From CAJJBL01 sp964519035 (GTDB taxonomy: Bacteria > Pseudomonadota > Alphaproteobacteria > Puniceispirillales > Marisalimonadaceae), in NCBI GenBank assembly GCA_964519035.1, contig CAZFKZ010000009.1, positions 1 through 49,290 on the forward strand: a stretch of 49,290 nt of DNA. The letters are read 5' to 3'. Both the position numbers and the translations under genes were made by a program. The first letter of the stretch is position 1; every line of letters begins with the position of its first letter. Below are positions 17,701 through 25,487 of the stretch, one piece after another. Below the pieces are notes generated by a model. It had not been told where the DNA came from, made no database searches, and saw nothing but the letters and a program-made list of their open reading frames with translations.

Positions 17701-17909
17701 AGCTCCAACCTTGTAACAATTTCTCTTTCAACATCTTCCGGTGATGCTCCAGGCCAAGATACCCTAACTTGAAGAATTGGCTTATCAATGTCTGGTGTCA
17801 TTTGTATTGGAATTTGTCTAAGCGCTACTATCCCAAAAGCAACAATTAAAAAAACAAATGCAGCCACTGCAATTGGTTGTTTAATGGCTAATTTGATTAA
17901 ATTATTCAT
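14745..17909 (-). CDS. RND family efflux pump, inner membrane transporter
   Basis: A 1054-aa resistance-nodulation-division permease with the twelve-helix, two-periplasmic-loop layout (IPIQMTPDIDKPILQVRVSW near residue 33). In TM4 the proton-relay site reads GMVVDASIVSQEN: D411 matches AcrB D407 but the next residue is Ala instead of Asp. In TM10 N948 stands where AcrB has K940 (GIVVNNSILMVE). Single-Asp, Asn-containing relays occur in many HAE-type pumps, so this is probably functional. The adaptor gene is 23 nt upstream on the same strand. No outer membrane channel gene is linked; a TolC homologue elsewhere is presumed. Substrate unknown. Confidence 0.93.
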   Translation of the reverse strand: MNNLIKLAIKQPIAVAAFVFLIVAFGIVALRQIPIQMTPDIDKPILQVRVSWPGASPEDVEREIVTRLELAVTSLSGVEKAESDSRFGSARVTLTYAIGQDMDIALIQLLSKVGSIDGLPNEAKRPTVRTSNSDDSPIARLAMVKLPNSKIDNLDSLGDFVEFEIIEKLSRIEGISEITFRGGAKKELKIVLDIQKLSEFAISIPSVLESLKASSAQVTAGEIIEGKRAYALRAEAISYTSETAKNIIIRSEIGIDGRPIVVKLEDVAKIYMSYKKQTSFRRMNGQDAITFSVIREPSSNVVAIIKKLKKEIKILNDGKLAENGLVLKNVYDETVYINAAIALVQQNIIIGGLLAICVLMLFLRSFRPTFIIMLAIPVSVIGTFVAIAGLGLSVNVISLAGLAFAVGMVVDASIVSQENIYRLRQTGMSSMNAAYNGSRQVWAPILGSALTTVVVFIPILLLDLPIGQLFRDIGIAISVSVLISVFISVTLIPAVAAKVLRGSKYEFKKTRSIKYIDSFASMFAKAIHNYASWATNSLKSGLSVVLGLVITAGLIIFIFLPPLDYLPDGNRNFVYARIMVPPGYNKEATIEISRAMEDAARPLWEKKEDGGYGKPKIARFFFVAYSGGAFAGAATENPERVREILPVLTKPIRSQPGARAFAQQASLFGRSVGGSRVIKIQITGSSLDQIQPSAQQIMSAVRREFPPKEGHQIRSVPQMGSGSPQILVEPIPEKLAIVGITAREFAQSLDVYNDGIRVIEIPFEGRLIELVLTSNKANLNKIDDLKDLPIITKTGELLRLSQVADIKILGMPEQIKRLSGRRVLTLQLRPHESISLEDAVLKLQKLVIKPIEKNLPIGTSINLSGAASELERTWISMKQNVLIALFVIFLLLTVLMKSFILPLVIMITVPVAGAGGVLGLVVLNKFSPQPLDMLTMLGFIILAGIVVNNSILMVEQALWHMRFEAMKISEAIVESTRNRIRPIFMSTLTSLFGLIPLVLFPGSGSELYRGIGTVVFGGLATSALLTLLMVPPLLALALKIEKIDTLKNEDDIFA

Positions 17910-17932
17910 GAACTATAATCTCAATTAAAATA

Positions 17933-19063
17933 TTAGTTTTTAATATATGTTTTTGATTTCTTAATTTTTATCGACTGGTTTGGTCTGAGATTTTCATTTC
18001 CTTTTATTACAACTAATTGGCCCTCTTTAAGACCTTGTAAAATTTCAATTTTATTTCCAATAGAAGAGCCTATTTTAATAAATTTTTGTTCTGCTTTTCC
18101 TTGATTAAAGATATAAACCATTTGTTTCCTACCTCTAGAAATCAAAGCATCTTTATGAATTAATAATTTAGCTGAAGGTTCTCCTACTGAGATATAGAGG
18201 GAAAAACGAGTTCCAGAAACATTCAATGTTTTAGGCAATACATCAACCAAAGCTACTCTTACTTTTCTAGAACCAGTCCTTATATTTTCTTTATTAACGA
18301 CACCTCTTACTTTTCCAATAAAAATATTTTTATTATTTACAACCTTGACTTTACTACCAACAACTATTTGAGCTGCAGCTTCAGATCTTAAATCAGCTTC
18401 AATTTCATTAGAGCCATGAGCTAATATTGAAGCTAATACTTTACCTTTTTGTGTTAAGGCCCCTCTTTTCACATCTAGTGAAATTAAATTTCCATTAACT
18501 GGTGATAAAATTTTAGAATAATTTAAATTATCTCTAGCTTTTTCAAGTGATATAATAAGTTTTTTAATATTATATTTCCTTTGAGCGATTTGTTGTTTAT
18601 TTTGAATAAGAAGAATATTCACATTATCAAGATTATCTTGAGTTATAATATTTTTGTTTTTTAAATTTTTAGCATTCTTTACTTTTGACAGCCTTAGTTC
18701 AAGCTGTTCTTTGGATAAAGTTAGTAAGTTATTTTCTAATAATAATTCAGCAGTGATTTGTTTTATATCTCTAATAATATCTCTTGATTCAAGAGTTACT
18801 AATAAATCATTTTTTTTTACATTATCTCCAATTTGGAAGTGTACTTTGATAACTTCCTGATTGATTTTAGCTGAAACAATAATAGGATCTAAAGCCACTA
18901 ATCTTCCAATAGCTTCTGTTAATTCGGATGTATTAGTATATTCAACTTTTTGTACAACTACAGAAGCCGCCCTCTTACCAAATTTTGTTGGTTTTCCTTG
19001 AGCCAACAATGTTGTGGAAAATAAAAGGGATAGTATTGCTATAAATATATAATATTTTTTCAA
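17933..19063 (-). CDS. RND efflux periplasmic adaptor (membrane fusion protein)
   Basis: A 376-aa adaptor linking the RND pump to an outer membrane channel. Residues 1-21 form a signal peptide (IFIAILSLLFSTTLLAQ). Then comes the half-lipoyl segment (DPIIVSAKINQEVIKVHFQIGDNVKK near residue 58-83), a long alpha-helical hairpin (~90-180), the second lipoyl half (ILSPVNGNLISLDVKRG), a beta-barrel and a membrane-proximal domain. The start is TTG, with GGAG at 19074-19077 ten nt upstream and no better codon. Forms an operon with the pump; pckA lies 68 nt upstream on the same strand. Confidence 0.9.
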   Translation of the reverse strand: MKKYYIFIAILSLLFSTTLLAQGKPTKFGKRAASVVVQKVEYTNTSELTEAIGRLVALDPIIVSAKINQEVIKVHFQIGDNVKKNDLLVTLESRDIIRDIKQITAELLLENNLLTLSKEQLELRLSKVKNAKNLKNKNIITQDNLDNVNILLIQNKQQIAQRKYNIKKLIISLEKARDNLNYSKILSPVNGNLISLDVKRGALTQKGKVLASILAHGSNEIEADLRSEAAAQIVVGSKVKVVNNKNIFIGKVRGVVNKENIRTGSRKVRVALVDVLPKTLNVSGTRFSLYISVGEPSAKLLIHKDALISRGRKQMVYIFNQGKAEQKFIKIGSSIGNKIEILQGLKEGQLVVIKGNENLRPNQSIKIKKSKTYIKN

Positions 19064-19131
19064 ATTCGTTTATCTCCATAAATCAAATTGTAGTGTAAAT
19101 GTATTATATATTTTATAAATTCAAAAAAAAA

Positions 19132-20742
19132 TTATATTTGAGGGCCAGAAACTAATAATTTTTGACCTTTAGCATTGTCACAGAATTTCTCGAAGTTATT
19201 AATAAATAATTGTGCTAATTCTTTCGCTTTTATATCCCATTTTTCATTAGATTCCCATGAATTTCTGGGGTCTAATATTTCAGAAGGTACTTTATTAACA
19301 TTTAATGGTACCTCAAGATTAAATATAGGAACTGTTTGTGTTGGGACATTATCTAATTCATTATTTAAGATTGCATCAATGATTAATCTAGTATTAGTTA
19401 ATGATATTCTATCACCTTTTCCGTTCCAACCAGTGTTTACCAAAAATACTTGTGATTTAGCAGCATCCATTTTTTTTGATAATACGTTTGCGTATTCGGT
19501 TGGATGCAACATTAAAAACGCAGCTCCATAACAAGCTGAGAATGCTGGCTGAGGTGTTGTGACGCCTCTTTCTGTTCCAGCTAGCTTTGCAGTAAACCCT
19601 GACAGAAAGTGATACTCAGCTTGCTCGTATGATAGCTTTGAAACTGCTGGCAATATACCAAACGCATCAGCTGTTAAAAATATAACTTTTGATGCATGGT
19701 TTCCTTTTGATACAGGTTTTACAATATTATTAATATGATAAATTGGGTAAGAAACTCTTGTATTTTGTGTGACTGAAACATCGCTATAATCCACAATGCC
19801 ACTCTTATTAACAGTCACATTCTCTAGTAGAGCATCTCTTCTTATTGCTTTAAAAATTCCAGGTTCTTTGTTTATATCTAAATCTATAGTCTTTGCGTAG
19901 CAACCACCTTCGTAATTAAAAACTCCTTCATCATCCCATCCGTGTTCATCATCACCAATAAGTTGTCTTTTTGGATCAGTTGAAAGTGTGGTTTTGCCAG
20001 TTCCAGATAAACCAAAAAACAAAGCTACAGAGCCATCTAAACCCTTGTTAGCCGAACAGTGCATTGAGGCTATGTTTTGTTGAGGAAGTAAGTAGTTCAT
20101 TACGGAAAACATGCCTTTTTTCATCTCACCACCATACCAGGTGCCACCAATTATTTGAATTTTATCTGTAAGATTAAACGCTATAAAAGTTTCAGAGTTT
20201 AAGTTGTTTTTTTGATAATCTTTATTACTGACTTTAGAACCGTTGAGGACATAAAAATCAGGAACAAAATCTAATAACTCTTCCTCGGAAGGTCTTATGA
20301 ACATATTTTTTACAAAATGGGCCTGCCAAGCTACTTCCATAACAAACCTTACTCTTAAACATGTATCTTGGTTAGCGCCACAAAAAGCATCTACAACATA
20401 TATTTTTTTATTAGATAACTGTTCTGTTACCATGTTTTTAAGTTCATTCCAGACTTTAATATCTATGGGTTTATTATCATTCTTAGACTTTTCATTAGAC
20501 CACCATAATTTATTTTTTGTTGTTTCATCTTTGACAATATATTTATCTTTAGGGGACCTTCCAGTATAAATACCAGTCATAACATTTACAGCTCCAAACT
20601 CAGTATCTTGAACTTTTTCAAATCCAACTAAGTTTTCATCTTTTTCTGCCTTGTAAAGGTTTTCGTAAGAAGGGTTATAAATAATATCAACAGTGTCAGT
20701 AATTCCTACATCTGATAATTGTTTTTTTAAATTAGAATTCAT
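19132..20742 (-). CDS. pckA: Phosphoenolpyruvate carboxykinase (ATP)
   Basis: A 536-aa gluconeogenic enzyme turning oxaloacetate plus ATP into phosphoenolpyruvate. The kinase-1a P-loop is GLSGTGKTTLSTD near residue 245, followed by the metal-binding IGDDEHGWDD. The early substrate-binding motif YTGRSPKDKYIV is near 58. Length and motifs are those of the bacterial ATP form, not the GTP form. It links the C4 acids produced by the propionyl-CoA module to sugar synthesis. It is divergent from the flavin monooxygenase gene across 273 nt. Confidence 0.97.
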   Translation of the reverse strand: MNSNLKKQLSDVGITDTVDIIYNPSYENLYKAEKDENLVGFEKVQDTEFGAVNVMTGIYTGRSPKDKYIVKDETTKNKLWWSNEKSKNDNKPIDIKVWNELKNMVTEQLSNKKIYVVDAFCGANQDTCLRVRFVMEVAWQAHFVKNMFIRPSEEELLDFVPDFYVLNGSKVSNKDYQKNNLNSETFIAFNLTDKIQIIGGTWYGGEMKKGMFSVMNYLLPQQNIASMHCSANKGLDGSVALFFGLSGTGKTTLSTDPKRQLIGDDEHGWDDEGVFNYEGGCYAKTIDLDINKEPGIFKAIRRDALLENVTVNKSGIVDYSDVSVTQNTRVSYPIYHINNIVKPVSKGNHASKVIFLTADAFGILPAVSKLSYEQAEYHFLSGFTAKLAGTERGVTTPQPAFSACYGAAFLMLHPTEYANVLSKKMDAAKSQVFLVNTGWNGKGDRISLTNTRLIIDAILNNELDNVPTQTVPIFNLEVPLNVNKVPSEILDPRNSWESNEKWDIKAKELAQLFINNFEKFCDNAKGQKLLVSGPQI

Positions 20743-20849
20743 TTTATGTTCCGCAAATATATTTAAAGAATAAGACTTATTAATTTATGCTCGCAGTTTG
20801 AAAGTAAATCAAAACATAAATAAAATAAATACAAAAAAAAACATAGTTA

Positions 20850-20865
20850 TTGATATCAAATATCA
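20850..20865. repeat. Overlapping small inverted repeats between pckA and the flavin monooxygenase
   Basis: TTGATATCAA (20850-20859) is a perfect palindrome and overlaps TGATAT-CAA-ATATCA (20851-20865). It lies about 110 nt from the pckA start in the shared 273-nt control region, the rest of which is plain AT-rich sequence. Possible operator, but short AT palindromes arise easily here. Confidence 0.25.
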
Positions 20866-21015
20866 TTTATCAATATGCTCATTTCTTTTCAAATCTATAT
20901 TAAATTATCTCAAATTAAAATAAACAAAAAATTCTTTAAAAGTGATACTATTGCTTTAATTTAAAATAAATGTTTAATAAATTAAATTTTCTTTATTAAA
21001 GCAATTGGTTTAAAG

Positions 21016-22131
21016 ATGAAAAAGCATATTATAATTATTGGTGGAGGTCTTGCTGGTTGGTCAATGGCTGCAGCATTTACTGATAACAATTTTTCAGTTG
21101 ATATATTTGAGGGTAAAGATGATAATTTTGGGTCTCAACAAATTTCTCCAAACGGATGGAATGCTCTATCGAAATTAATTGATATAAAAAAAGCGTATTC
21201 GCTTTTTGAACAATTTAATATACTAAAAATAAAATCTATGAGCATTGACCAAAAAATAATGCCGCTATCAAGCTATAATATTGAAAATAAAAATAAAAAT
21301 TATGGGTCTATTGAACGTTCAAGTATCGTTAAACTTTTAAGAGAGAAAACTCAAAGCACAAGTTTGGTAAAAGTACATAAATCAAATGTAAAATTTATAA
21401 TTCAAAAAAATAATTTAAAAGAGTTGATTGATGATAATGACAATTACTTTTCTTCTGAGGTTATAATTGGAGCAGACGGAATTAAAGGTGTCACCAAACA
21501 ATTTGTAAATGGGTTTAGTAATAATATCAAAATGAAAAAAGTCTTTAGATCTGTTTCTTTTGATAAAGAACCTTATAATTTAACAAAGGGGCAAATCCAA
21601 TTAATATTGTCTAGTAATGGACATTTTGTTATTTATCCAACAATTATTAAAACTAAAAAAGCAACTAATTATGTTTTTGTGCCATCAAGTTCTGAGTATA
21701 GTCCTCCCAAGATAACTAGCAGTTCATTTAATTTATTAGTACCTAAAAATATTAGATGGTTAGAAACATTAGCCATTAACGAAAAATTAGATAATTCCAT
21801 AATCTATAAGGAAGGGGTTCTTTTAGTCGGTGAAGCTTCTATCTCCATGCCACCTCATATTGCACAAGCAGGAAATCAAATTCTTGAGGACGCTGCTTTT
21901 ATAAAAAAGGTTTTAAAAGAAAAAAATAGTATTGATCAAATAGCAGACTTATTTATTAATAAGAGATATGAGGAGAAAAAAATCATTGCTGAAAAATCAT
22001 TTTTGATTGGTAACATTTTAAATTCTAAAAATACAATTGGTTTTTTAAGGGATATAGCTCTTAAATCGATAGGAAAACAGATATTAGAAGATATTTTAAA
22101 CCCAATATGGGAGACAAGAAATTATGAATAG
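21016..22131 (+). CDS. UbiH/salicylate-hydroxylase-like FAD-dependent monooxygenase
   Basis: A 371-aa class A flavoprotein monooxygenase-like protein. The Rossmann motif is GGGLAG at 9-14 with the ribose-binding acid E32, and the DG motif is GADG at 152-155. The usual GD motif reads VGEASISMPPHIAQAG, so Glu (E273) replaces the canonical Asp; the following P and QAG residues and ED at 291-292 are kept. The central substrate region is Asn/Lys-rich and diverged. Relatives hydroxylate aromatic or ubiquinone precursors with NAD(P)H and O2; the substrate here is unknown. It has no signal peptide. Its end overlaps the peroxidase gene by 8 nt, so the two are co-translated. Confidence 0.82.
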   Translation: MKKHIIIIGGGLAGWSMAAAFTDNNFSVDIFEGKDDNFGSQQISPNGWNALSKLIDIKKAYSLFEQFNILKIKSMSIDQKIMPLSSYNIENKNKNYGSIERSSIVKLLREKTQSTSLVKVHKSNVKFIIQKNNLKELIDDNDNYFSSEVIIGADGIKGVTKQFVNGFSNNIKMKKVFRSVSFDKEPYNLTKGQIQLILSSNGHFVIYPTIIKTKKATNYVFVPSSSEYSPPKITSSSFNLLVPKNIRWLETLAINEKLDNSIIYKEGVLLVGEASISMPPHIAQAGNQILEDAAFIKKVLKEKNSIDQIADLFINKRYEEKKIIAEKSFLIGNILNSKNTIGFLRDIALKSIGKQILEDILNPIWETRNYE

Positions 22132-22690
22132 TATATTACTATTTTCAAGCAAATTTCTAATATTATTTTTAGCCATATATGGGTTTACAATGCAAAATGA
22201 AGCTTTATCAAACATTTACAAATTTAATTTTACCTCTATTGAGGGTCAAACAATCAATTTAGAAGATTTCAAAGGAAAACCATTATTAATTGTGAATTCT
22301 GCATCTCTTTGTGGATTTACAAATCAATATAATGATCTTGAAGAAATCTATAATAAATATAGAAAAAAAGGGTTAATTGTTATTTCTGTTCCATCAAATG
22401 ATTTTGGATCTCAAGAATTATCCTCTAATAAAAAAGTTAATGATTTTTGTAAAATCAATTTTAATATTACTTTTTTATTAACTGAAATTACTAAAATAAA
22501 GGGTAGTGAAGGTCATCCATTATTTAAATGGGTTAAAGAAGAAGCTGGATTGCTTGCTTTTCCAAAGTGGAATTTTTATAAATATTTAATAAATAAAGAA
22601 GGAAATCTTGATTCTTGGTATTCAAGTGTAACAAAACCTAGTTCAAAAAAAATAAAAATAGCTATCGAAAAATTAATTCTATCCAAATAA
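22124..22690 (+). CDS. Glutathione-peroxidase family thiol peroxidase, exported
   Basis: A 188-aa GPx-fold protein. Residues 1-28 form a signal peptide or anchor (ILLFSSKFLILFLAIYGF). The catalytic tetrad is C63 (SASLCGFTNQY), Q97 (NDFGSQE), W149 and N150 (PKWNFYKYLI). C109 sits 46 residues after C63, matching the resolving Cys of thioredoxin-dependent two-Cys enzymes such as yeast Orp1, so thioredoxin-like rather than glutathione reduction is likely. The family Thr in WNFTKF is Tyr here. The ATG overlaps the monooxygenase and has GGGAGA upstream. Likely periplasmic hydroperoxide removal. Confidence 0.9.
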   Translation: MNSILLFSSKFLILFLAIYGFTMQNEALSNIYKFNFTSIEGQTINLEDFKGKPLLIVNSASLCGFTNQYNDLEEIYNKYRKKGLIVISVPSNDFGSQELSSNKKVNDFCKINFNITFLLTEITKIKGSEGHPLFKWVKEEAGLLAFPKWNFYKYLINKEGNLDSWYSSVTKPSSKKIKIAIEKLILSK

Positions 22691-22691
22691 A

Positions 22692-22712
22692 AAGCCGTCA
22701 TAAAGACGGCTT
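22692..22712. terminator. Intrinsic terminator between the peroxidase and Bax-inhibitor genes
   Basis: AAGCCGTC-ATAAA-GACGGCTT, an 8-bp GC-containing stem with a 5-nt loop. On the minus strand it is followed by TTTATTTGG, so with the stem end it gives a T-rich tract ending the Bax-inhibitor transcript; on the plus strand AATAATTTTATT follows. Probably bidirectional. It is the only convincing GC-rich terminator in the window. Confidence 0.85.
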
Positions 22713-22735
22713 AATAATTTTATTAATGATAAATT

Positions 22736-23464
22736 TTATTCTCTATTACCAAGAAACATTAATAAAAATTGAAACATAAGTATAAAATCCAAGTATAAAG
22801 TTAACGCTCCCAAAACTGATTTTTTACCTGATATTTCTATGTCATCACCAGATAAATACATATTTTTAATTTTTTGGGTATCATAGGCTGTTAATCCAGC
22901 AAAAATTAGAACTCCTAAAATTGAAATAATAAAAGAAAGCCCTTCGGATCCTAAAAAAATATTGACAATGGAAGCAATCATTATTCCAAACACACCCATG
23001 ATCAAGAAAGATCCAAAAGCTGACAAATTTTTCTTAGTGGTATAGCCATATATGGAAAGTGATGCAAAAGCTGCTGCTGTTATAAAAAATACTCTGACCA
23101 CAGATTCTCCAGTGTAGACAAGCAAAAGAGAGGATAGAGATAGCCCCATCAAACCAGAATAAATATAAAAAAGATTTCTAGCCTTTGTGGATGAAATACT
23201 ATTTAATTTTGCTGAAATGTAAAATACCATTCCAAGTGGAGCTAACATTATAACCCATTTTAGAGGACTTAGAAAAAATAATTGCCCAATAGGAGTTAAT
23301 GCTCCGTTTGAAAGAGACAAAAAATTAAGAGCTAAAGCAAAAAAACCTGTGATTGCAAGAGCCGTTGTCATATGATTGTAAACACCAAGCATATAAGCTC
23401 TAAGACCAACATCTATTTGGCTAGCTTGAGCATTTGCACTTGACATAAAGCGATTGTTATTCAT
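22736..23464 (-). CDS. Bax inhibitor-1 (BI-1/YccA) family membrane protein
   Basis: A 242-aa protein with about seven membrane helices and the BI-1 signatures: YNHMTTALAITGFFALAL near residue 29, ITAAAFASLSIYGYTTKK near 126, and AGLTAYDTQKI near 190. The Gln-rich N terminus (ANAQASQIDVGLRAYML) is typical of alphaproteobacterial members. The family includes calcium-leak channels (BsYetJ) and FtsH modulators (YccA); the role here is not known. Good ribosome site AAGGAA upstream of the ATG. Ends near the terminator at 22692-22712. Confidence 0.93.
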   Translation of the reverse strand: MNNNRFMSSANAQASQIDVGLRAYMLGVYNHMTTALAITGFFALALNFLSLSNGALTPIGQLFFLSPLKWVIMLAPLGMVFYISAKLNSISSTKARNLFYIYSGLMGLSLSSLLLVYTGESVVRVFFITAAAFASLSIYGYTTKKNLSAFGSFLIMGVFGIMIASIVNIFLGSEGLSFIISILGVLIFAGLTAYDTQKIKNMYLSGDDIEISGKKSVLGALTLYLDFILMFQFLLMFLGNRE

Positions 23465-23570
23465 TTTTAATTCCTTTTTATCGATTAATGATAATAATTA
23501 TATTTTAATATATAATGGTTAAACTTTATCTAAGCAATAGTTTCATGAAATTTAATTTATTATTTTAGAA

Positions 23571-24668
23571 CTATAAGGCATGGATAGGCATTAATTTATT
23601 AACCTGTGACTTCCTTATTTTTTCAGATGCAGATTTCAATTGACCGCATGCAGCGTAAATATCTTGACCACGTGGCTTTCTAACTGGTGAGGCAAATCCT
23701 GCATCCATTAAAATTCTTGCAAACTGATCTATACTCTTTGGAGTAGAGGTTTCATATAAAGAACCAGGCCAAGGGTTGAACGGTATTAAGTTTATTTTAG
23801 AAGGTATTCCCTTAATTAATTTTACTAATTCCTTTGCATCTTGTTCTTTGTCGTTAATCCCTTTGAGCATTACGTATTCCCATGTAATTCTTCTAGAGTT
23901 TGATAACACAGGATAATTTCTACATGCATCAATTAACGATGCTAGATTGTACTTTTTATTTATTGGAACTAATTGATTTCTAAGATCATCATTTACTGCG
24001 TGAAGAGAAATGGCTAAATTAACACCAAGATCTTTGCCAGATGCCTCTATCATAGGTATTATACCTGAAGTTGATAATGTAATTCTTCTTCGTGACAAAG
24101 AAATACCATCATCAGACATCATAACCTTAATTGCTTTGCTAACTTCATTATAGTTTAGAAGTGGTTCACCCATTCCCATCATGACTACATTTGTAACTTT
24201 TCTGGTATCTTTACCTGATGGCCAATCTTTTAAATGATCCATAACTATCAGTAATTGGCTGATTATTTCATTGGCATTTAAATTTCTTACTAAAGCTTGT
24301 GTTCCCGTATGACAAAAACTACAGTTTAATGTGCATCCTACTTGACTAGATAAACATACAGTCCCTCTTTCGTCTTGGGGAATAAAAACGGTTTCAACCT
24401 CGGAGCCATCATATAATTTTAATAACCATTTTATTGTACCATCAGAACTTTGCTGCATTTCTGAAATATCTGGACGAGAAATAAATGCCTTTTCATCCAA
24501 GAAGTCTCTTGTTATACGAGCAATATTATTCATATCATTAAATGACTTTAAGCCAAAACAATACATCCATCTCCAAATTTGAGTTGCCCTAAATCTTGGC
24601 AGTTCATTGAAAATACAAAATTCTTTTAATTCTTCAAAACTTAAATTTAGTAGATCTTGCTTAGACAT
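23571..24668 (-). CDS. rlmN: Dual-specificity 23S rRNA/tRNA adenine-C2 methyltransferase
   Basis: A 365-aa radical SAM methylase that modifies A2503 of 23S rRNA and A37 of some tRNAs. The cluster motif is C112, C116, C119 (GCTLNCSFC), with C105 just before. The methyl-carrying Cys is C341 in YAACGQL. MGMGEPLLNYNEV is the GEP motif. The HTGTQ residues after the cluster are the alphaproteobacterial variant. It is probably cotranscribed with ialB, 28 nt upstream. Confidence 0.96.
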   Translation of the reverse strand: MSKQDLLNLSFEELKEFCIFNELPRFRATQIWRWMYCFGLKSFNDMNNIARITRDFLDEKAFISRPDISEMQQSSDGTIKWLLKLYDGSEVETVFIPQDERGTVCLSSQVGCTLNCSFCHTGTQALVRNLNANEIISQLLIVMDHLKDWPSGKDTRKVTNVVMMGMGEPLLNYNEVSKAIKVMMSDDGISLSRRRITLSTSGIIPMIEASGKDLGVNLAISLHAVNDDLRNQLVPINKKYNLASLIDACRNYPVLSNSRRITWEYVMLKGINDKEQDAKELVKLIKGIPSKINLIPFNPWPGSLYETSTPKSIDQFARILMDAGFASPVRKPRGQDIYAACGQLKSASEKIRKSQVNKLMPIHAL

Positions 24669-24696
24669 ATGAAAACACTTTCAAATAAAAAGTTTA

Positions 24697-25212
24697 TTAT
24701 GAACAGCTTTTGTCTACAATATTAAGGGCTTTTGTAAAACCTGCAAGATTATAAGTATCTGTAATTTTATTTCCTGGAGCAGAAGTTCCAATAACCATTA
24801 ATTTTTTTCCTTTTCTCATAGATTGGACTAAAACTCTATCAATCTTAGAGCTTTCAGACCATGCTCTATCATCTACAGGAAAGAGGTTAGTTTTCTTTCC
24901 ATCAACATTAAAAATAACATCAAAATTTCGTTTGAAATTAAATCCAGCTTTTATAGAAACTTCATGACTAGCACCCCCTTTAGTATTAGTAACAAAAACA
25001 TAAGGTTTACCACGATTTTTTTTATTAAATTTTCCTGAGGTGCTTATAGGCTCTGATGTCATAAAACATGTCTTTGTCTTTTTTATTTCAGTTACATAGA
25101 CATTCCAATATTTTTGAGTCGAAACAAATTTAGTTTTTGAAATTGCTTGATTACAAAACACAAAAGAAAAAAGAACTAATAATAATGCAATTAGTTTATT
25201 AGATTTTATCAT
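24697..25212 (-). CDS. IalB (invasion-associated locus B) family periplasmic protein
   Basis: A 171-aa exported protein. The signal peptide spans residues 1-25 (LIALLLVLFSFVFCNQAIS). The mature part has the IalB family pattern: W near 36 in YWNVYV, C in KTCFMTSEP, FDVIFNVDGKKTNLF, AWSESS and SAPGNKITDTYNLAGF, with a C-terminal Cys. The family was named in Bartonella for host-cell invasion but is common in free-living Alphaproteobacteria, where its role is unknown, so the name should not be read as virulence. It is divergent from argG across 275 nt. Confidence 0.88.
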   Translation of the reverse strand: MIKSNKLIALLLVLFSFVFCNQAISKTKFVSTQKYWNVYVTEIKKTKTCFMTSEPISTSGKFNKKNRGKPYVFVTNTKGGASHEVSIKAGFNFKRNFDVIFNVDGKKTNLFPVDDRAWSESSKIDRVLVQSMRKGKKLMVIGTSAPGNKITDTYNLAGFTKALNIVDKSCS

Positions 25213-25318
25213 TTTAAATCTTTCATTTTATAATATGTTTACAGTGCAATTTTCTGACCAATATTTGGCTTTTTTTATTATCATTAAGTATTAATTTTAA
25301 ATTATCAATAAATTGTAA

Positions 25319-25337
25319 TTCTTACAACATGTAAGAA
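25319..25337. repeat. Inverted repeat in the ialB-argG control region
   Basis: TTCTTAC-AACAT-GTAAGAA: 7 bp with a 5-nt centre, 150 nt before argG. No T tract follows on either strand, so an operator is more likely than a terminator. It does not match an ArgR box or an alphaproteobacterial LexA box. The remainder of the 275-nt gap is AT-rich, with a possible -10 TATACT at 25410-25415. Confidence 0.35.
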
Positions 25338-25487
25338 AAAGATTTTAATAATATAACATCTAATAAACATTAAAAAAATTATTAAATTATTAATTACTTA
25401 AGAGTTTTATATACTATAACAATAATTGAATTTAAATTTCGTTAATAACTCAAATTAAGCTTTGATTAAATCAACAAGGAAGAAATT

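Noticed and set aside
19175..20569. Long plus-strand open frames inside pckA (118 and 90 aa)
   Set aside because: They are antisense shadows of a strongly conserved gene, without ribosome sites.
24697..25212. IalB as evidence of a pathogen
   Set aside because: The family is widespread in free-living Alphaproteobacteria; nothing else here points to host invasion.
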